Origin: Betaproteobacteria bacterium
Lineage (GTDB): Bacteria > Pseudomonadota > Gammaproteobacteria > Burkholderiales > Burkholderiaceae
Assembly (NCBI GenBank): GCA_009783065.1
Contig: WRHV01000012.1
Location: 1-28,989 of the forward strand
DNA length: 28,989 nt
Direction: 5' to 3'
Shown: piece by piece, positions 15,835-24,045 of the stretch
How the letters are laid out: each line of letters opens with the position of its first letter
How positions within the stretch are numbered: position 1 is the first letter of the stretch
Notes under the pieces: model-generated
The model's input: only the letters and a program-made list of their open reading frames with translations
Told to the model about the DNA's origin: nothing
The model's database searches: none
Translations under genes and position numbers: made by a program

Positions 15835-17079
15835 ATGAAAGACAGTTTGAAGAGGCATGACAGTCGCGCACTGTATCATAGTACCGGTTATACCCTGCCG
15901 GATGCGAAAGGTCATTTCGGCAAATACGGCGGTATTTTCGTATCAGAGACATTAATTTACGCATTGGACGAGCTTGCCAATGCGTATGAACGTTTCAAAA
16001 ATGATCCAGCCTTTCTGGCTGAATTCAGGCATGAGCTAAAGCATTATGTCGGTCGGCCCACGCCGATTTATCATGCTGAACGCTGGTCCGAGATGTTGGG
16101 CGGTGCGCAAATTTACCTCAAGCGGGAAGACTTAAACCATACCGGTGCGCATAAGGTTAATAATGTCATTGGGCAGGCGCTTATGGCCAGGCACATGGGT
16201 AAGAAACGCATCATTGCCGAGACAGGCGCCGGACAGCATGGTGTTGCGACTGCGACGATTTGCGCCCGTTTCGGGCTCGAATGCATTGTTTATATGGGAA
16301 GCGAGGACACCAAGCGGCAGGCGCAAAATGTTTATCGGATGAAACTGCTGGGCGCGCGAGTTGTTCCTGTTGAATCCGGTTCCAAAACGTTGAAGGATGC
16401 CCTAAATGAAGCCATGCGCGATTGGGTTACCAACGTGGAAACGACCTTTTATATTATCGGCACAGTTGCCGGCCCTCATCCTTATCCTATGCTGGTCAGG
16501 GATTTCCAGTCCATAATCGGAGAGGAGTGCCTGGTTCAGATGCCCGAAATAACGGGGCGGCAACCGGATTATGTTGTTGCGTGTATCGGTGGCGGTTCCA
16601 ACGCTATGGGCATTTTCTATCCCTATATTGACTTGCCTGATGTCGGCCTGATTGGTGTGGAAGCTGCCGGCGATGGTATTGAAACCGGCAGGCATGCCGC
16701 ACCGCTGACAGCCGGTTTGCCGGGCGTTCTTCATGGCAACCGGACTTATCTCCTGCAAGATGAGAATGGCCAGATTATTGAAGCGCATTCCGTTTCGGCG
16801 GGTCTTGATTATCCGGGTGTGGGGCCCGAACACGCATGGCTAAAAGACAGTGGCCGTGCACAGTATGTTTCCGCGACAGATGAAGAGGCGCTTGCCGCAT
16901 TTCATGACTGCTGCCGCATCGAAGGCATCATTCCGGCACTCGAATCCAGCCATGCTATTGCGCATGCGGTCAAAATGGCGCCGGCGCTGGGCAAGGACAA
17001 GGCTATTTTAGTCAACCTTTCCGGTCGGGGAGACAAGGACATGCATACGGTTGCGCAACATGCCGGAATCCAGTGGTGA
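15835..17079 (+). CDS. trpB: Tryptophan synthase, beta subunit
   Basis: TrpB (414 aa) joins indole, channelled from TrpA, with serine to make tryptophan, using pyridoxal phosphate. The PLP lysine is K107 in [15 protein letters not shown], the phosphate loop is GGGSNA at 252-257, and [12 protein letters not shown] (129-140) holds the active-site glutamate region. The C-terminal [14 protein letters not shown] is also conserved. The N-terminus carries about 18 more residues than the E. coli enzyme before the YG(G)F-type [12 protein letters not shown] motif. The start is ATG 15835, with GAGAGAAAA just upstream. It lies 69 bp after trpF and 52 bp before trpA. Confidence 0.97.
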   Translation: MKDSLKRHDSRALYHSTGYTLPDAKGHFGKYGGIFVSETLIYALDELANAYERFKNDPAFLAEFRHELKHYVGRPTPIYHAERWSEMLGGAQIYLKREDLNHTGAHKVNNVIGQALMARHMGKKRIIAETGAGQHGVATATICARFGLECIVYMGSEDTKRQAQNVYRMKLLGARVVPVESGSKTLKDALNEAMRDWVTNVETTFYIIGTVAGPHPYPMLVRDFQSIIGEECLVQMPEITGRQPDYVVACIGGGSNAMGIFYPYIDLPDVGLIGVEAAGDGIETGRHAAPLTAGLPGVLHGNRTYLLQDENGQIIEAHSVSAGLDYPGVGPEHAWLKDSGRAQYVSATDEEALAAFHDCCRIEGIIPALESSHAIAHAVKMAPALGKDKAILVNLSGRGDKDMHTVAQHAGIQW

Positions 17080-17131
17080 TTTCATTTTCTGAAAATAGCC
17101 TTATTTTTGAAATTATCTGAAAGGATTCCGC

Positions 17132-17929
17132 ATGTCACGCATACAACGTACATTGACTGCGCTAAAAAATAAAAACAAAAAAGCGCTCATTCCCTTTATT
17201 ACCGCCGGCTATCCAGAGCCGGATATAACCGTCGCGCTCATGCATGCGCTTGTTCGGGGCGGTGCCGATATTATTGAACTGGGTGTTCCCTTTTCCGATC
17301 CAATGGCAGATGGCCCGATCATTCAGCGGGCATCTGAGGAAGCGCTGAAAAATGGTATCAGTTTGCGTGATATATTTCATTTCGTGCAGCAGTTTCGTGA
17401 AGATGATGCAAATACACCGGTTGTTCTGATGGGATATGCCAATCCGGTTGAGCGAATGGGATTGGAAAAATTTGTTCAAAAAGCGCATCATTCAGGAGTT
17501 GATGGTGTCCTGATTGTGGATTATCCACCGGAAGAGTGTGAAAACTTTGCTGCACTCATGAAAGCGCATGAAATGGATGTTATTTTCCTGCTGGCGCCAA
17601 CTTCAACCGAAGAACGGATGGAAAAGATTGGCAGGATAGCCAGTGGGTATGTTTATTATGTTTCGCTAAAAGGGGTTACTGGAGCAGCCAGTCTGAATCT
17701 TGATGAGGTCGCATCGGCTATTTTAGCTATTCGAAAACATGTATCCATTCCAGTTGGCGTTGGTTTCGGCATTCGCGATGGTGAGACGGCAAAAGCAGTC
17801 GGGGCGTTGGCAGACGGCGTCGTTATTGGCAGTCGGCTGATTCAAGTGCTTGAAAATGCAGAAAAAAACAGGCGGGAAAGCGATCTGGAAACCTTTATTT
17901 CGGGTATACGAAGCGCATTGGATGGATAA
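17132..17929 (+). CDS. trpA: Tryptophan synthase, alpha subunit
   Basis: TrpA (265 aa) splits indole-3-glycerol phosphate to indole and glyceraldehyde-3-phosphate and passes indole through a tunnel to TrpB. The catalytic residues are E49 and D60, in [19 protein letters not shown], at the same numbers as in other enterobacterial-type enzymes. The phosphate site [13 protein letters not shown] and [11 protein letters not shown] are present. The start is ATG 17132 with a GAAAGGA ribosome site at good distance. It is the third trp gene in a row here; accD follows after 145 bp. Confidence 0.97.
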   Translation: MSRIQRTLTALKNKNKKALIPFITAGYPEPDITVALMHALVRGGADIIELGVPFSDPMADGPIIQRASEEALKNGISLRDIFHFVQQFREDDANTPVVLMGYANPVERMGLEKFVQKAHHSGVDGVLIVDYPPEECENFAALMKAHEMDVIFLLAPTSTEERMEKIGRIASGYVYYVSLKGVTGAASLNLDEVASAILAIRKHVSIPVGVGFGIRDGETAKAVGALADGVVIGSRLIQVLENAEKNRRESDLETFISGIRSALDG

Positions 17930-18036
17930 AATGCCAGTTGGCGAAATGGTTTCAAAACAGTATGATTTTGTCCAACGATTTGTTATCTGTATTCATTCGG
18001 CTAATTAATCAGGCAACAATGATTAATGGCCGTTTC

Positions 18037-18059
18037 ACCTGCCTGTTGGAACGGCAGGT
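18037..18059 (+). promoter_or_regulatory. 7-bp perfect hairpin just upstream of the accD ribosome site
   Basis: ACCTGCC (18037-18043) and GGCAGGT (18053-18059) form a G+C-rich stem with a 9-base loop, ending a few bases before the CAGGAGA ribosome site of accD. It has no proper T-tract. It may be a weak terminator for trpA transcripts or a translational control element for accD. The rest of the 145-bp trpA-accD gap is AT-rich and could hold a promoter (TTGTCC at about 17969 with TATTCA 16 bp on), but this is weak. Confidence 0.4.
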
Positions 18060-18074
18060 TTATCAGGAGATTTT

Positions 18075-18947
18075 ATGAGTTGGCTAGATAAATTGCTTCC
18101 TCCGCGGATTCAGCCGCATGCGACCAATAGCCGCAAAACGGTTCCAGAGGGCTTATGGGTTAAATGTCCGTCATGTGAAACCGTTTTATATCGGACCGAT
18201 CTGGAAACAAATGCGCATGTTTGCCCAAAGTGCAGCCATCACATGCGGATTCGTGCACGTGAAAGGCTGGATGTTTTGCTGGATACGGAAGGCCGCTATG
18301 AAATTGGCCACAATACCTTGCCGTTTGATGCTTTAAAATTCAAAGACAGTAAAAAATATCCGGAACGGTTGAAATCCGCGCTGGAGTCAACAGGTGAAAC
18401 CGATGCGATGATTGTGCTGGGTGGCGCTATCAAGACGGTACCGGTCGTGGTGGCCTGTTTTGAATTTGAATTTATGGGCGGCTCTATGGGGTCGGTTGTG
18501 GGAGAACGTTTTGTCAGAGGCGTGCAGACTGCAATTGAACAAAGAGTACCGTTTATCTGTATTACGGCGAGCGGCGGGGCACGTATGCAGGAAGGTCTGC
18601 TGTCCCTGATGCAAATGGCAAAAACAAATGCCATTTTGACGAAGCTCTCGGAAAAAGGGTTGCCCTATATATCCGTTCTGACTGATCCGACAATGGGAGG
18701 GGTTTCTGCTTCCTTTGCTTTTGTGGGCGATATTGTCATTGCTGAGCCTAAAGCGCTGATCGGTTTTGCTGGTCCAAGGGTGATTGAAAATACCGTTCGG
18801 GAAAAATTGCCGGAAGGCTTTCAGCGTGCTGAATTTTTACTGCGCAAAGGCGCCATAGACCGGATTGTGGACAGACGGGAAATGCGGGAAGAGTTGGCCC
18901 ATTTGCTGGCGATTCTACAGAATCAGCCGGTTGAGACCGTATCCTGA
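18075..18947 (+). CDS. accD: Acetyl-CoA carboxylase carboxyltransferase, beta subunit
   Basis: AccD (290 aa) forms, with AccA, the carboxyltransferase that moves CO2 from carboxybiotin to acetyl-CoA to give malonyl-CoA for fatty acid synthesis. The N-terminal zinc ribbon is complete: C31-x2-C34 and C50-x2-C53 ([10 protein letters not shown]...[10 protein letters not shown]). The crotonase-fold body contains [37 protein letters not shown] and [17 protein letters not shown]. The start is ATG 18075 with a CAGGAGA ribosome site. In E. coli the zinc ribbon also binds the accA and accD mRNAs, so the hairpin just upstream deserves attention. It is followed by folC in the usual order. Confidence 0.97.
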   Translation: MSWLDKLLPPRIQPHATNSRKTVPEGLWVKCPSCETVLYRTDLETNAHVCPKCSHHMRIRARERLDVLLDTEGRYEIGHNTLPFDALKFKDSKKYPERLKSALESTGETDAMIVLGGAIKTVPVVVACFEFEFMGGSMGSVVGERFVRGVQTAIEQRVPFICITASGGARMQEGLLSLMQMAKTNAILTKLSEKGLPYISVLTDPTMGGVSASFAFVGDIVIAEPKALIGFAGPRVIENTVREKLPEGFQRAEFLLRKGAIDRIVDRREMREELAHLLAILQNQPVETVS

Positions 18948-19047
18948 TCCATTCATGAAATACAGTCATGCCAGGAATTTACTTTCTTTCCCAGTCTTTT
19001 AATCGGCTTGTTTGGTTTACGCTGGATGCTATGCTGGAAGGACTTCA

Positions 19048-20334
19048 GTGAACCATATCCATTCAGACACTTTGACAGAATGGCTGACAGGTATCGAACA
19101 TCTCCATCCCAAAAATATCGAAATGGGGCTGGAGCGTATCAGAGTCGTCAAGGAACGCCTGGGTATCCGGTTTGACTGCCCTGTCATCACGGTAGGGGGT
19201 ACCAACGGAAAAGGTTCGACCTGCACCATGATGCAGACTATTTGGCAAAAAGCAGGCTATCGGGTCGGGTTGTATACCTCTCCACACATCCATCATTTTG
19301 AGGAACGCCTTAGAATAAACGGGCAAATCGTTCCGGAAAAAACCTTTGTCCATTCTTTCAAAACGGTGGAAAAGGCGCGAGGCGATACGCTGCTGACATT
19401 TTTTGAATTTACGACACTTGCCATCCTGCAGATTCTAGCGGATGCCAAGCTGGACGTCGTGATTTTGGAAGTTGGACTGGGAGGACGACTCGATGCAGTT
19501 AATCTCGTCGATGCCGACGTTGCCGTCATCACCAATGTGGATATTGACCATGTTGATTATTTAGGTGATACGCGAGAACTGATCGGTTATGAAAAGGCCG
19601 GTATTTTCCGTCAGGGCCGGGTGGCCATTTATGGTGATTATGATCCTCCCCATTCGCTGGTACAGTATGCCGATGAGATCGGCGCTGACCTTCGTGTTCT
19701 CGGGCGGGATTATCATTCGGTTTGCCGAGAGGATCGCTGGAGCTATAGCGGTCCGACACGGCAGTTTGATCATCTTGATCTACCGGCTTTGCATGGGAAA
19801 AATCAGGTAAAAAATGCAACCAATGCGCTCATGGTTCTTGAAGCCATGCAGGAGAAATTGCCGTTTAATGAAACGGCCGTTCGCGCAGGTCTTTCACAGG
19901 TTTATCTGCCGGGACGTTTTCAGGTGCTCCAAAAGGAGCCAATCGTTATTCTGGATGCTGCGCATAATCCGCATGCGGCTGTTGTCCTGGCTGAAAACCT
20001 GCGTGGTATGGGGGATTTTGATAGGACTTATGCCGTTTTTGGGGCCATGTCCGACAAGGATATTGATGGCGTTATTGCGCCTCTGCTCGATATGGTCGAT
20101 TTCTGGTATCTCACAGGGCTTCCCCTTTCCAGGGCGGCCACCACAGAAATGTTGAGGGAAAAACTCGTGGGCGCTGGTGTTTTGCCTGACAAAATCCGGC
20201 TTTTTGATACAGCTGCTGATGCGCTGGCAGCAGCAAAGATGGATGCACAGAAAAATGATAGAATAGTTGCATTCGGATCGTTTTGGATTGTAACGGGTGT
20301 TACCCAGACAAAAAGTTCCGATTCATTAACATAA
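19048..20334 (+). CDS. folC: Bifunctional dihydrofolate synthase / folylpolyglutamate synthase
   Basis: FolC (428 aa) adds glutamate to dihydropteroate and further glutamates to folates, using ATP. It is a Mur-ligase-fold enzyme. The P-loop GGTNGKGSTCTMM spans 50-62. The dihydrofolate-binding stretch YTSPHIHHFEERLRING follows, then LEVGLGGRLDAVN and ITNVDIDHVDYLG. The C-terminal ligase domain has ILDAAHNPHAAVVLAENL. I chose GTG 19048 because it gives the usual N-terminus (MNHIHSDTLTEWLTGIEHLHPKNI) and has a good GGAAGGA ribosome site at 19036-19042; a TTG at 19012 is in frame but less likely. The next gene starts four bases after the stop. Confidence 0.95.
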   Translation: MNHIHSDTLTEWLTGIEHLHPKNIEMGLERIRVVKERLGIRFDCPVITVGGTNGKGSTCTMMQTIWQKAGYRVGLYTSPHIHHFEERLRINGQIVPEKTFVHSFKTVEKARGDTLLTFFEFTTLAILQILADAKLDVVILEVGLGGRLDAVNLVDADVAVITNVDIDHVDYLGDTRELIGYEKAGIFRQGRVAIYGDYDPPHSLVQYADEIGADLRVLGRDYHSVCREDRWSYSGPTRQFDHLDLPALHGKNQVKNATNALMVLEAMQEKLPFNETAVRAGLSQVYLPGRFQVLQKEPIVILDAAHNPHAAVVLAENLRGMGDFDRTYAVFGAMSDKDIDGVIAPLLDMVDFWYLTGLPLSRAATTEMLREKLVGAGVLPDKIRLFDTAADALAAAKMDAQKNDRIVAFGSFWIVTGVTQTKSSDSLT

Positions 20335-20337
20335 TAA

Positions 20338-21183
20338 ATGGATTGCATGAGCCGGTTTTCTTTATTTCGCCGTCACAAACAGGAAATGCCAGATTCAGAT
20401 AGTCCGCGTGCAGATAGCGGCAAAAAAAAGCAGGGAAAACCATCCGGTGCGGATGATCCTGTCCTTCCCGAAAAAAAACGCGCGAGAAGGCGTCTGGTTG
20501 GGGCTGTAACGATTACACTTGCAGTCATTATCGTGTTGCCCATGATTTTTGATTCTGAGCCGCAAACAGTATCGCAGGATATGTTGATTAATATCCCGTC
20601 CCGCGATAAACCTTCTCAAACTGTTTCAAGAGAACCGGTGAAGAAAAAAGGAGTGGAAAATCAGACGGTTGTTGCAAGTGCGGACAAACCATCTGACGAG
20701 CATGCGCGTGCGCCTGCCGACAAAAAAGATACAGCGAAGCCGGTTGAAGAAAGCACAGCCAAAGAATCTGGCAAAGCGGATAATGTTAAGGATAAGTCTG
20801 GCGTGACAGACAGCAAACCCGACGTAAAATCAACGACGAAATCCGATGCCAAGCCTGAGACAAAGACAGATGCCAAGACGAATGCAGCTAAAAAACAAGA
20901 CGATCCTATTGGACAGCTGATTACACAGAATGCAAATGTATCAGCAAATGAACAGGAGAAATTTGTCATTCAGGTAGCCGCTGTTTCGACGCAGGAAAAG
21001 GCCAGGGAATTGCAGGACAAGCTTCAAAAAGCGGGTTTGAGTTCTTACACACAAAAGGTTGCGCTCAAAGATGGGGGCGAACGCATCCGGATACGGATCG
21101 GCCCGCTGTCCAGCAAAAAAGAGGTTAACAGTACGTGTGCCAAACTGAGCCAGTTAAAACTGTCGTGTACGCTGATTAACTGA
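20338..21183 (+). CDS. SPOR-domain membrane protein (DedD-like)
   Basis: A 281-aa bitopic membrane protein. A basic cytoplasmic N-terminus (RRHK..., KKRARRR) precedes one transmembrane helix at about 53-71 (LVGAVTITLAVIIVLPMIF). A long Lys/Asp/Thr/Ala-rich periplasmic linker (about 100-190, with repeated K-S/T-D-A-K units) leads to a C-terminal SPOR domain (about 206-281, FVIQVAAVSTQEKARELQDKLQKAG). SPOR domains bind glycan strands stripped of stem peptides at the division septum, so this protein probably acts in cell division, as E. coli DedD does. The order folC-SPOR-cvpA-purF is the conserved dedD location. ATG 20338 is the first start after folC; ATG 20347 (MSRFSLFRRH) is equally possible. 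Confidence 0.88.
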   Translation: MDCMSRFSLFRRHKQEMPDSDSPRADSGKKKQGKPSGADDPVLPEKKRARRRLVGAVTITLAVIIVLPMIFDSEPQTVSQDMLINIPSRDKPSQTVSREPVKKKGVENQTVVASADKPSDEHARAPADKKDTAKPVEESTAKESGKADNVKDKSGVTDSKPDVKSTTKSDAKPETKTDAKTNAAKKQDDPIGQLITQNANVSANEQEKFVIQVAAVSTQEKARELQDKLQKAGLSSYTQKVALKDGGERIRIRIGPLSSKKEVNSTCAKLSQLKLSCTLIN

Positions 21184-21200
21184 AAACGATTGGGAATGGT

Positions 21201-21689
21201 TTGACGGCATTTGATTACGCATTGCTGTTTTTGCTGGGTTGTTCGGTCATTATCGGGACGATGCGAGGAGGACTCAGAGAAATACTTTCTCTGGCAAGTT
21301 GGGTCGTTGCCTTCATGGTTGCCAATATGTATGGTGAAATATTAGCCCCGATGTTGCCAGCCGCCTTGCCGGGTAATACGATTCGCCTGATTGTTTCTTT
21401 TGTGGTTCTGTTTATTGGTGTGCGGATTGCGATGATGTTGTTTGTAAAGGCCGTTGATGCTTTGGTCAGTGCGGGAGGTCTATCGGGTATAAACCGAAGT
21501 CTTGGAAGCGTATTCGGTCTGGCTCGCGGTGTCCTGATCAGCTTGGTACTGGTATTGCTGTGCGGTATGACATCTATTCCGCAGCAGCCTTTTTGGAAAA
21601 AGGCCATGTTCAGTCCTTTTGCTGAGCAGGTTGCTCTCATGGTATTGCCCTTTTTGCCGGAGAGCATGGCGCAGAATATAAAATATTGA
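21201..21689 (+). CDS. cvpA: CvpA family membrane protein
   Basis: CvpA (162 aa) is a small inner-membrane protein with four hydrophobic segments, named for its need in colicin V production in E. coli and linked to envelope stress resistance. Its biochemical activity is not known. The N-terminus MTAFDYALLFLLGCSVIIGTMRGGLREILSLASWV is highly typical. GVLISLVLVLLCGMT forms the last helix. The start is TTG 21201, the only codon that gives this conserved N-terminus; GGGAATGG lies before it. It lies between the SPOR gene and purF, as in many beta- and gammaproteobacteria. Confidence 0.92.
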   Translation: MTAFDYALLFLLGCSVIIGTMRGGLREILSLASWVVAFMVANMYGEILAPMLPAALPGNTIRLIVSFVVLFIGVRIAMMLFVKAVDALVSAGGLSGINRSLGSVFGLARGVLISLVLVLLCGMTSIPQQPFWKKAMFSPFAEQVALMVLPFLPESMAQNIKY

Positions 21690-21718
21690 AAAACACAACT
21701 TTTATTAAAATGCCGTTT

Positions 21719-21735
21719 TGACCCTCAAGTGGTCA
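21719..21735 (+). promoter_or_regulatory. Small inverted repeat in the cvpA-purF spacer
   Basis: TGACC (21719-21723) and GGTCA (21731-21735) are separated by seven bases and followed by GTTTT. The element lies about 8 bp before the TAAGGAG ribosome site of purF. It could be a short hairpin that influences purF translation or a protein site. With a 5-bp stem the evidence is slight. Confidence 0.25.
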
Positions 21736-21756
21736 GTTTTGAGTAAGGAGTCCACG

Positions 21757-23277
21757 ATGTGTGGCATAGTTGGGATCGTTTCACATTCACCTGTCAATCA
21801 GCTGGTTTATGACGCCTTGCTGCTTTTACAGCACCGAGGGCAGGATGCTGCCGGCATTGCAACTTCAGCCAATAACAAGTTCTCCATGTATAAGGCTAAT
21901 GGTCTTGTACGGGATGTCTTTCGTACGCGCAACATGCGGGCGCTTCCCGGTAATTCCGGCATTGGCCATGTACGTTATCCGACAGCGGGATCGGCTTCCA
22001 ATGAAGAGGAGGCGCAGCCTTTTTACGTCAACGCCCCTTTTGGCATGACATTCGCTCACAATGGAAATCTGACTAATTGTGAGCAACTCAAGATTGAAAT
22101 GTTCAAAAATGATCGCCGCCATATCAATACCAATTCGGATTCCGAAGTGCTTTTAAATGTGCTGGCGCATGCGATTGAAGACACGACAACCGGCTATTCG
22201 CTTGATCCGGCAGCCCTTTTCCGCGCGGTTGCTGTGGTTCACAAGCGAGTACGGGGGGCTTATGCGGCATTAGCCCATATCACCGACGCTGGCATTTTAG
22301 CGTTCCGCGATCCTTATGGCATTCGTCCACTTTGTATCGGCTTTTCAGAAACAGACAATGGGACAGAATACATGGTTGCCAGTGAATCCGTTGCGCTGGA
22401 AGGGCTTGGTTTTCGATTCCTGCGCGATGTCATGCCGGGAGAGGCGGTTTTCATTGATAACGACGGGAACCTATACAACCAGCAGTGTGCTGAATCTCCC
22501 AGCTTAAATCCCTGTATATTTGAATATGTCTATCTTGCTCGTCCCGATTCACTCATTGATGGCGCATCGGTTTATGCATCCCGACTCAAAATGGGCGAAT
22601 ATCTTGCCGACAAGATCAAGCGGGAAATCCGTTCAGGTCAAATTGATGTCGTGATGCCGATTCCTGATTCATCACGGCCGGCTGCCATCCAATTGGCGCT
22701 GAAACTGGATATTGAATACCGCGAAGGGTTTATCAAAAACCGCTATATCGGTCGTACCTTTATCATGCCGGGCCAGGAAACACGCCAGCGTTCGGTCCGT
22801 CAAAAACTAAATGCCATCAGTTCGGAATTCAAGGGAAAAAGCATTCTTCTTGTAGATGATTCCATTGTGCGAGGTACAACCAGCCATGAAATTGTCCAGA
22901 TGGCGCGCGATGCGGGAGCCGCCCGCGTCATCTTTGCATCTGCTGCGCCACCGGTGAAATATCCCAATGTTTATGGCATCGACATGCCGACACGTAATGA
23001 ACTGGTTGCCTATGGCAAGACAGATGAAGAAGTTCGTCTGGAAATGACGGCTGATGCGCTGATTTACCAGGACCTTGATGCGCTGAAGCAATCTATTACG
23101 GATGTCAATCCGGCAATTAAGAATTTCGAGGCATCCTGTTTTGACGGCATCTACATCACAGGTGATGTGACACCGGCATATCTCGACCGGCTGGAAAACG
23201 CGCAGCGAAATCGTCCGGTCGAGGTAGAAGGGATTGTCCGTTCCCAGTTGCATTTGTCGCTGGCGCACGCTGAATAA
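21757..23277 (+). CDS. purF: Amidophosphoribosyltransferase
   Basis: PurF (506 aa) makes 5-phosphoribosylamine from PRPP and glutamine, the committing step of purine synthesis. The mature protein begins at C2 (MCGIVGIVSHSP), the N-terminal nucleophile of the glutaminase domain. R73, N102-G103 and D128 of that site are in place. The phosphoribosyltransferase domain has the PRPP loop ILLVDDSIVRGTTSHEI around 363-379. The frame extends to 21718, but only ATG 21757 puts the catalytic cysteine at position 2, and it has a strong TAAGGAG ribosome site. The length matches E. coli (505). There is no propeptide and no extra cysteine cluster of the Bacillus type. Confidence 0.97.
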   Translation: MCGIVGIVSHSPVNQLVYDALLLLQHRGQDAAGIATSANNKFSMYKANGLVRDVFRTRNMRALPGNSGIGHVRYPTAGSASNEEEAQPFYVNAPFGMTFAHNGNLTNCEQLKIEMFKNDRRHINTNSDSEVLLNVLAHAIEDTTTGYSLDPAALFRAVAVVHKRVRGAYAALAHITDAGILAFRDPYGIRPLCIGFSETDNGTEYMVASESVALEGLGFRFLRDVMPGEAVFIDNDGNLYNQQCAESPSLNPCIFEYVYLARPDSLIDGASVYASRLKMGEYLADKIKREIRSGQIDVVMPIPDSSRPAAIQLALKLDIEYREGFIKNRYIGRTFIMPGQETRQRSVRQKLNAISSEFKGKSILLVDDSIVRGTTSHEIVQMARDAGAARVIFASAAPPVKYPNVYGIDMPTRNELVAYGKTDEEVRLEMTADALIYQDLDALKQSITDVNPAIKNFEASCFDGIYITGDVTPAYLDRLENAQRNRPVEVEGIVRSQLHLSLAHAE

Positions 23278-23280
23278 GAG

Positions 23281-23297
23281 ACACATTCAATGTGTTT
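23281..23297 (+). terminator. Weak hairpin after purF, possible terminator
   Basis: ACACAT (23281-23286) and ATGTGT (23290-23295) pair around a 3-base loop three bases after the purF stop, followed by a short TTTA. The stem is AT-rich and the T-run is short, so at best this is a weak terminator. It does fall at a natural boundary, since greB begins a different functional group. Confidence 0.3.
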
Positions 23298-23407
23298 AAT
23301 CATGTTTATAGAAGAAAAGCTGTAACTGGCTCGCTTATTTGTATCCCGGTAGGTGTCCAAAGACATACAGGATCTTCTGGATGTGATTAAAAGGAATGCC
23401 TTGCTAT

Positions 23408-23962
23408 ATGAACAAAGCTTTTGTCAAAGAAACGGATTCAAATGACGAACAGGAGTATGGAAATCCTGCGCTTCCGGTTGGTTTCAAGAATTACATAACA
23501 CCAGCCGGCCTGAAAGCACTGAAAGATGAATTGCTCCATTTGCTTGATGACGAGCGCCCGGAAGTGGTCCGGGTTGTTTCCTGGGCGGCATCCAATGGAG
23601 ATCGCTCGGAAAATGGAGATTACATATACGGGAAACGCCGCTTACGTGAAATTGACCGCCGTATCCGGTTTCTGATCAAGCGGATTGAGGCGGCTGAGGA
23701 ATTTGATCCGAGTATTCACTATGGCAATGATCAGATTTTCTTTGGTGCTACCGTGATCTACGAAAGAGAAGATGGCCAGAAAAATAGCGTGACGATTGTG
23801 GGGGTGGACGAGATTGATCCTCTGCAGGGAAAAATCAGTTGGATTTCACCTGTTGCGCGTACGCTGACCAAAGCGCGTGAAGGTGATGTCGTTACCCTCA
23901 ATACGCCTGCGGGAATGGAAGAACTCGTTGTATTGGAAGTATCCTATCCTAAACCAGCCTGA
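23408..23962 (+). CDS. greB: Transcription elongation factor GreB
   Basis: GreB (184 aa) rescues backtracked RNA polymerase by entering its secondary channel and stimulating RNA cleavage. The N-terminal coiled coil begins after KNYITPAGLKALKDELLHLL (27-46). Its tip carries the acidic residues D65 and E68 in SNGDRSENGDYIYGK, which hold the catalytic Mg2+. The C-terminal FKBP-like domain follows (FFGATVIYERED...LVVLEVSYP). ATG 23408 gives MNKAFVKETD, the usual start in this group; ATG 23396 would add four residues but overlaps the AAAAGGA ribosome site. Its length and the YGKRRLREIDRRIRFL helix favour GreB over GreA. It lies between purF and a ygiQ-like gene. Confidence 0.93.
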   Translation: MNKAFVKETDSNDEQEYGNPALPVGFKNYITPAGLKALKDELLHLLDDERPEVVRVVSWAASNGDRSENGDYIYGKRRLREIDRRIRFLIKRIEAAEEFDPSIHYGNDQIFFGATVIYEREDGQKNSVTIVGVDEIDPLQGKISWISPVARTLTKAREGDVVTLNTPAGMEELVVLEVSYPKPA

Positions 23963-24045
23963 TCCATTCTTTTATAACGGAAGATAAAACAGCACATAAT
24001 GGCTGGTTTCGTCCGTTTGATATTTGTTCCCCTATAATCCGGTAG

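Noticed and set aside
20800..20900. Lys/Asp/Thr repeats in the SPOR protein as a functional repeat domain
   Set aside because: Low-complexity periplasmic linkers of this kind are normal in DedD/FtsN-like proteins.
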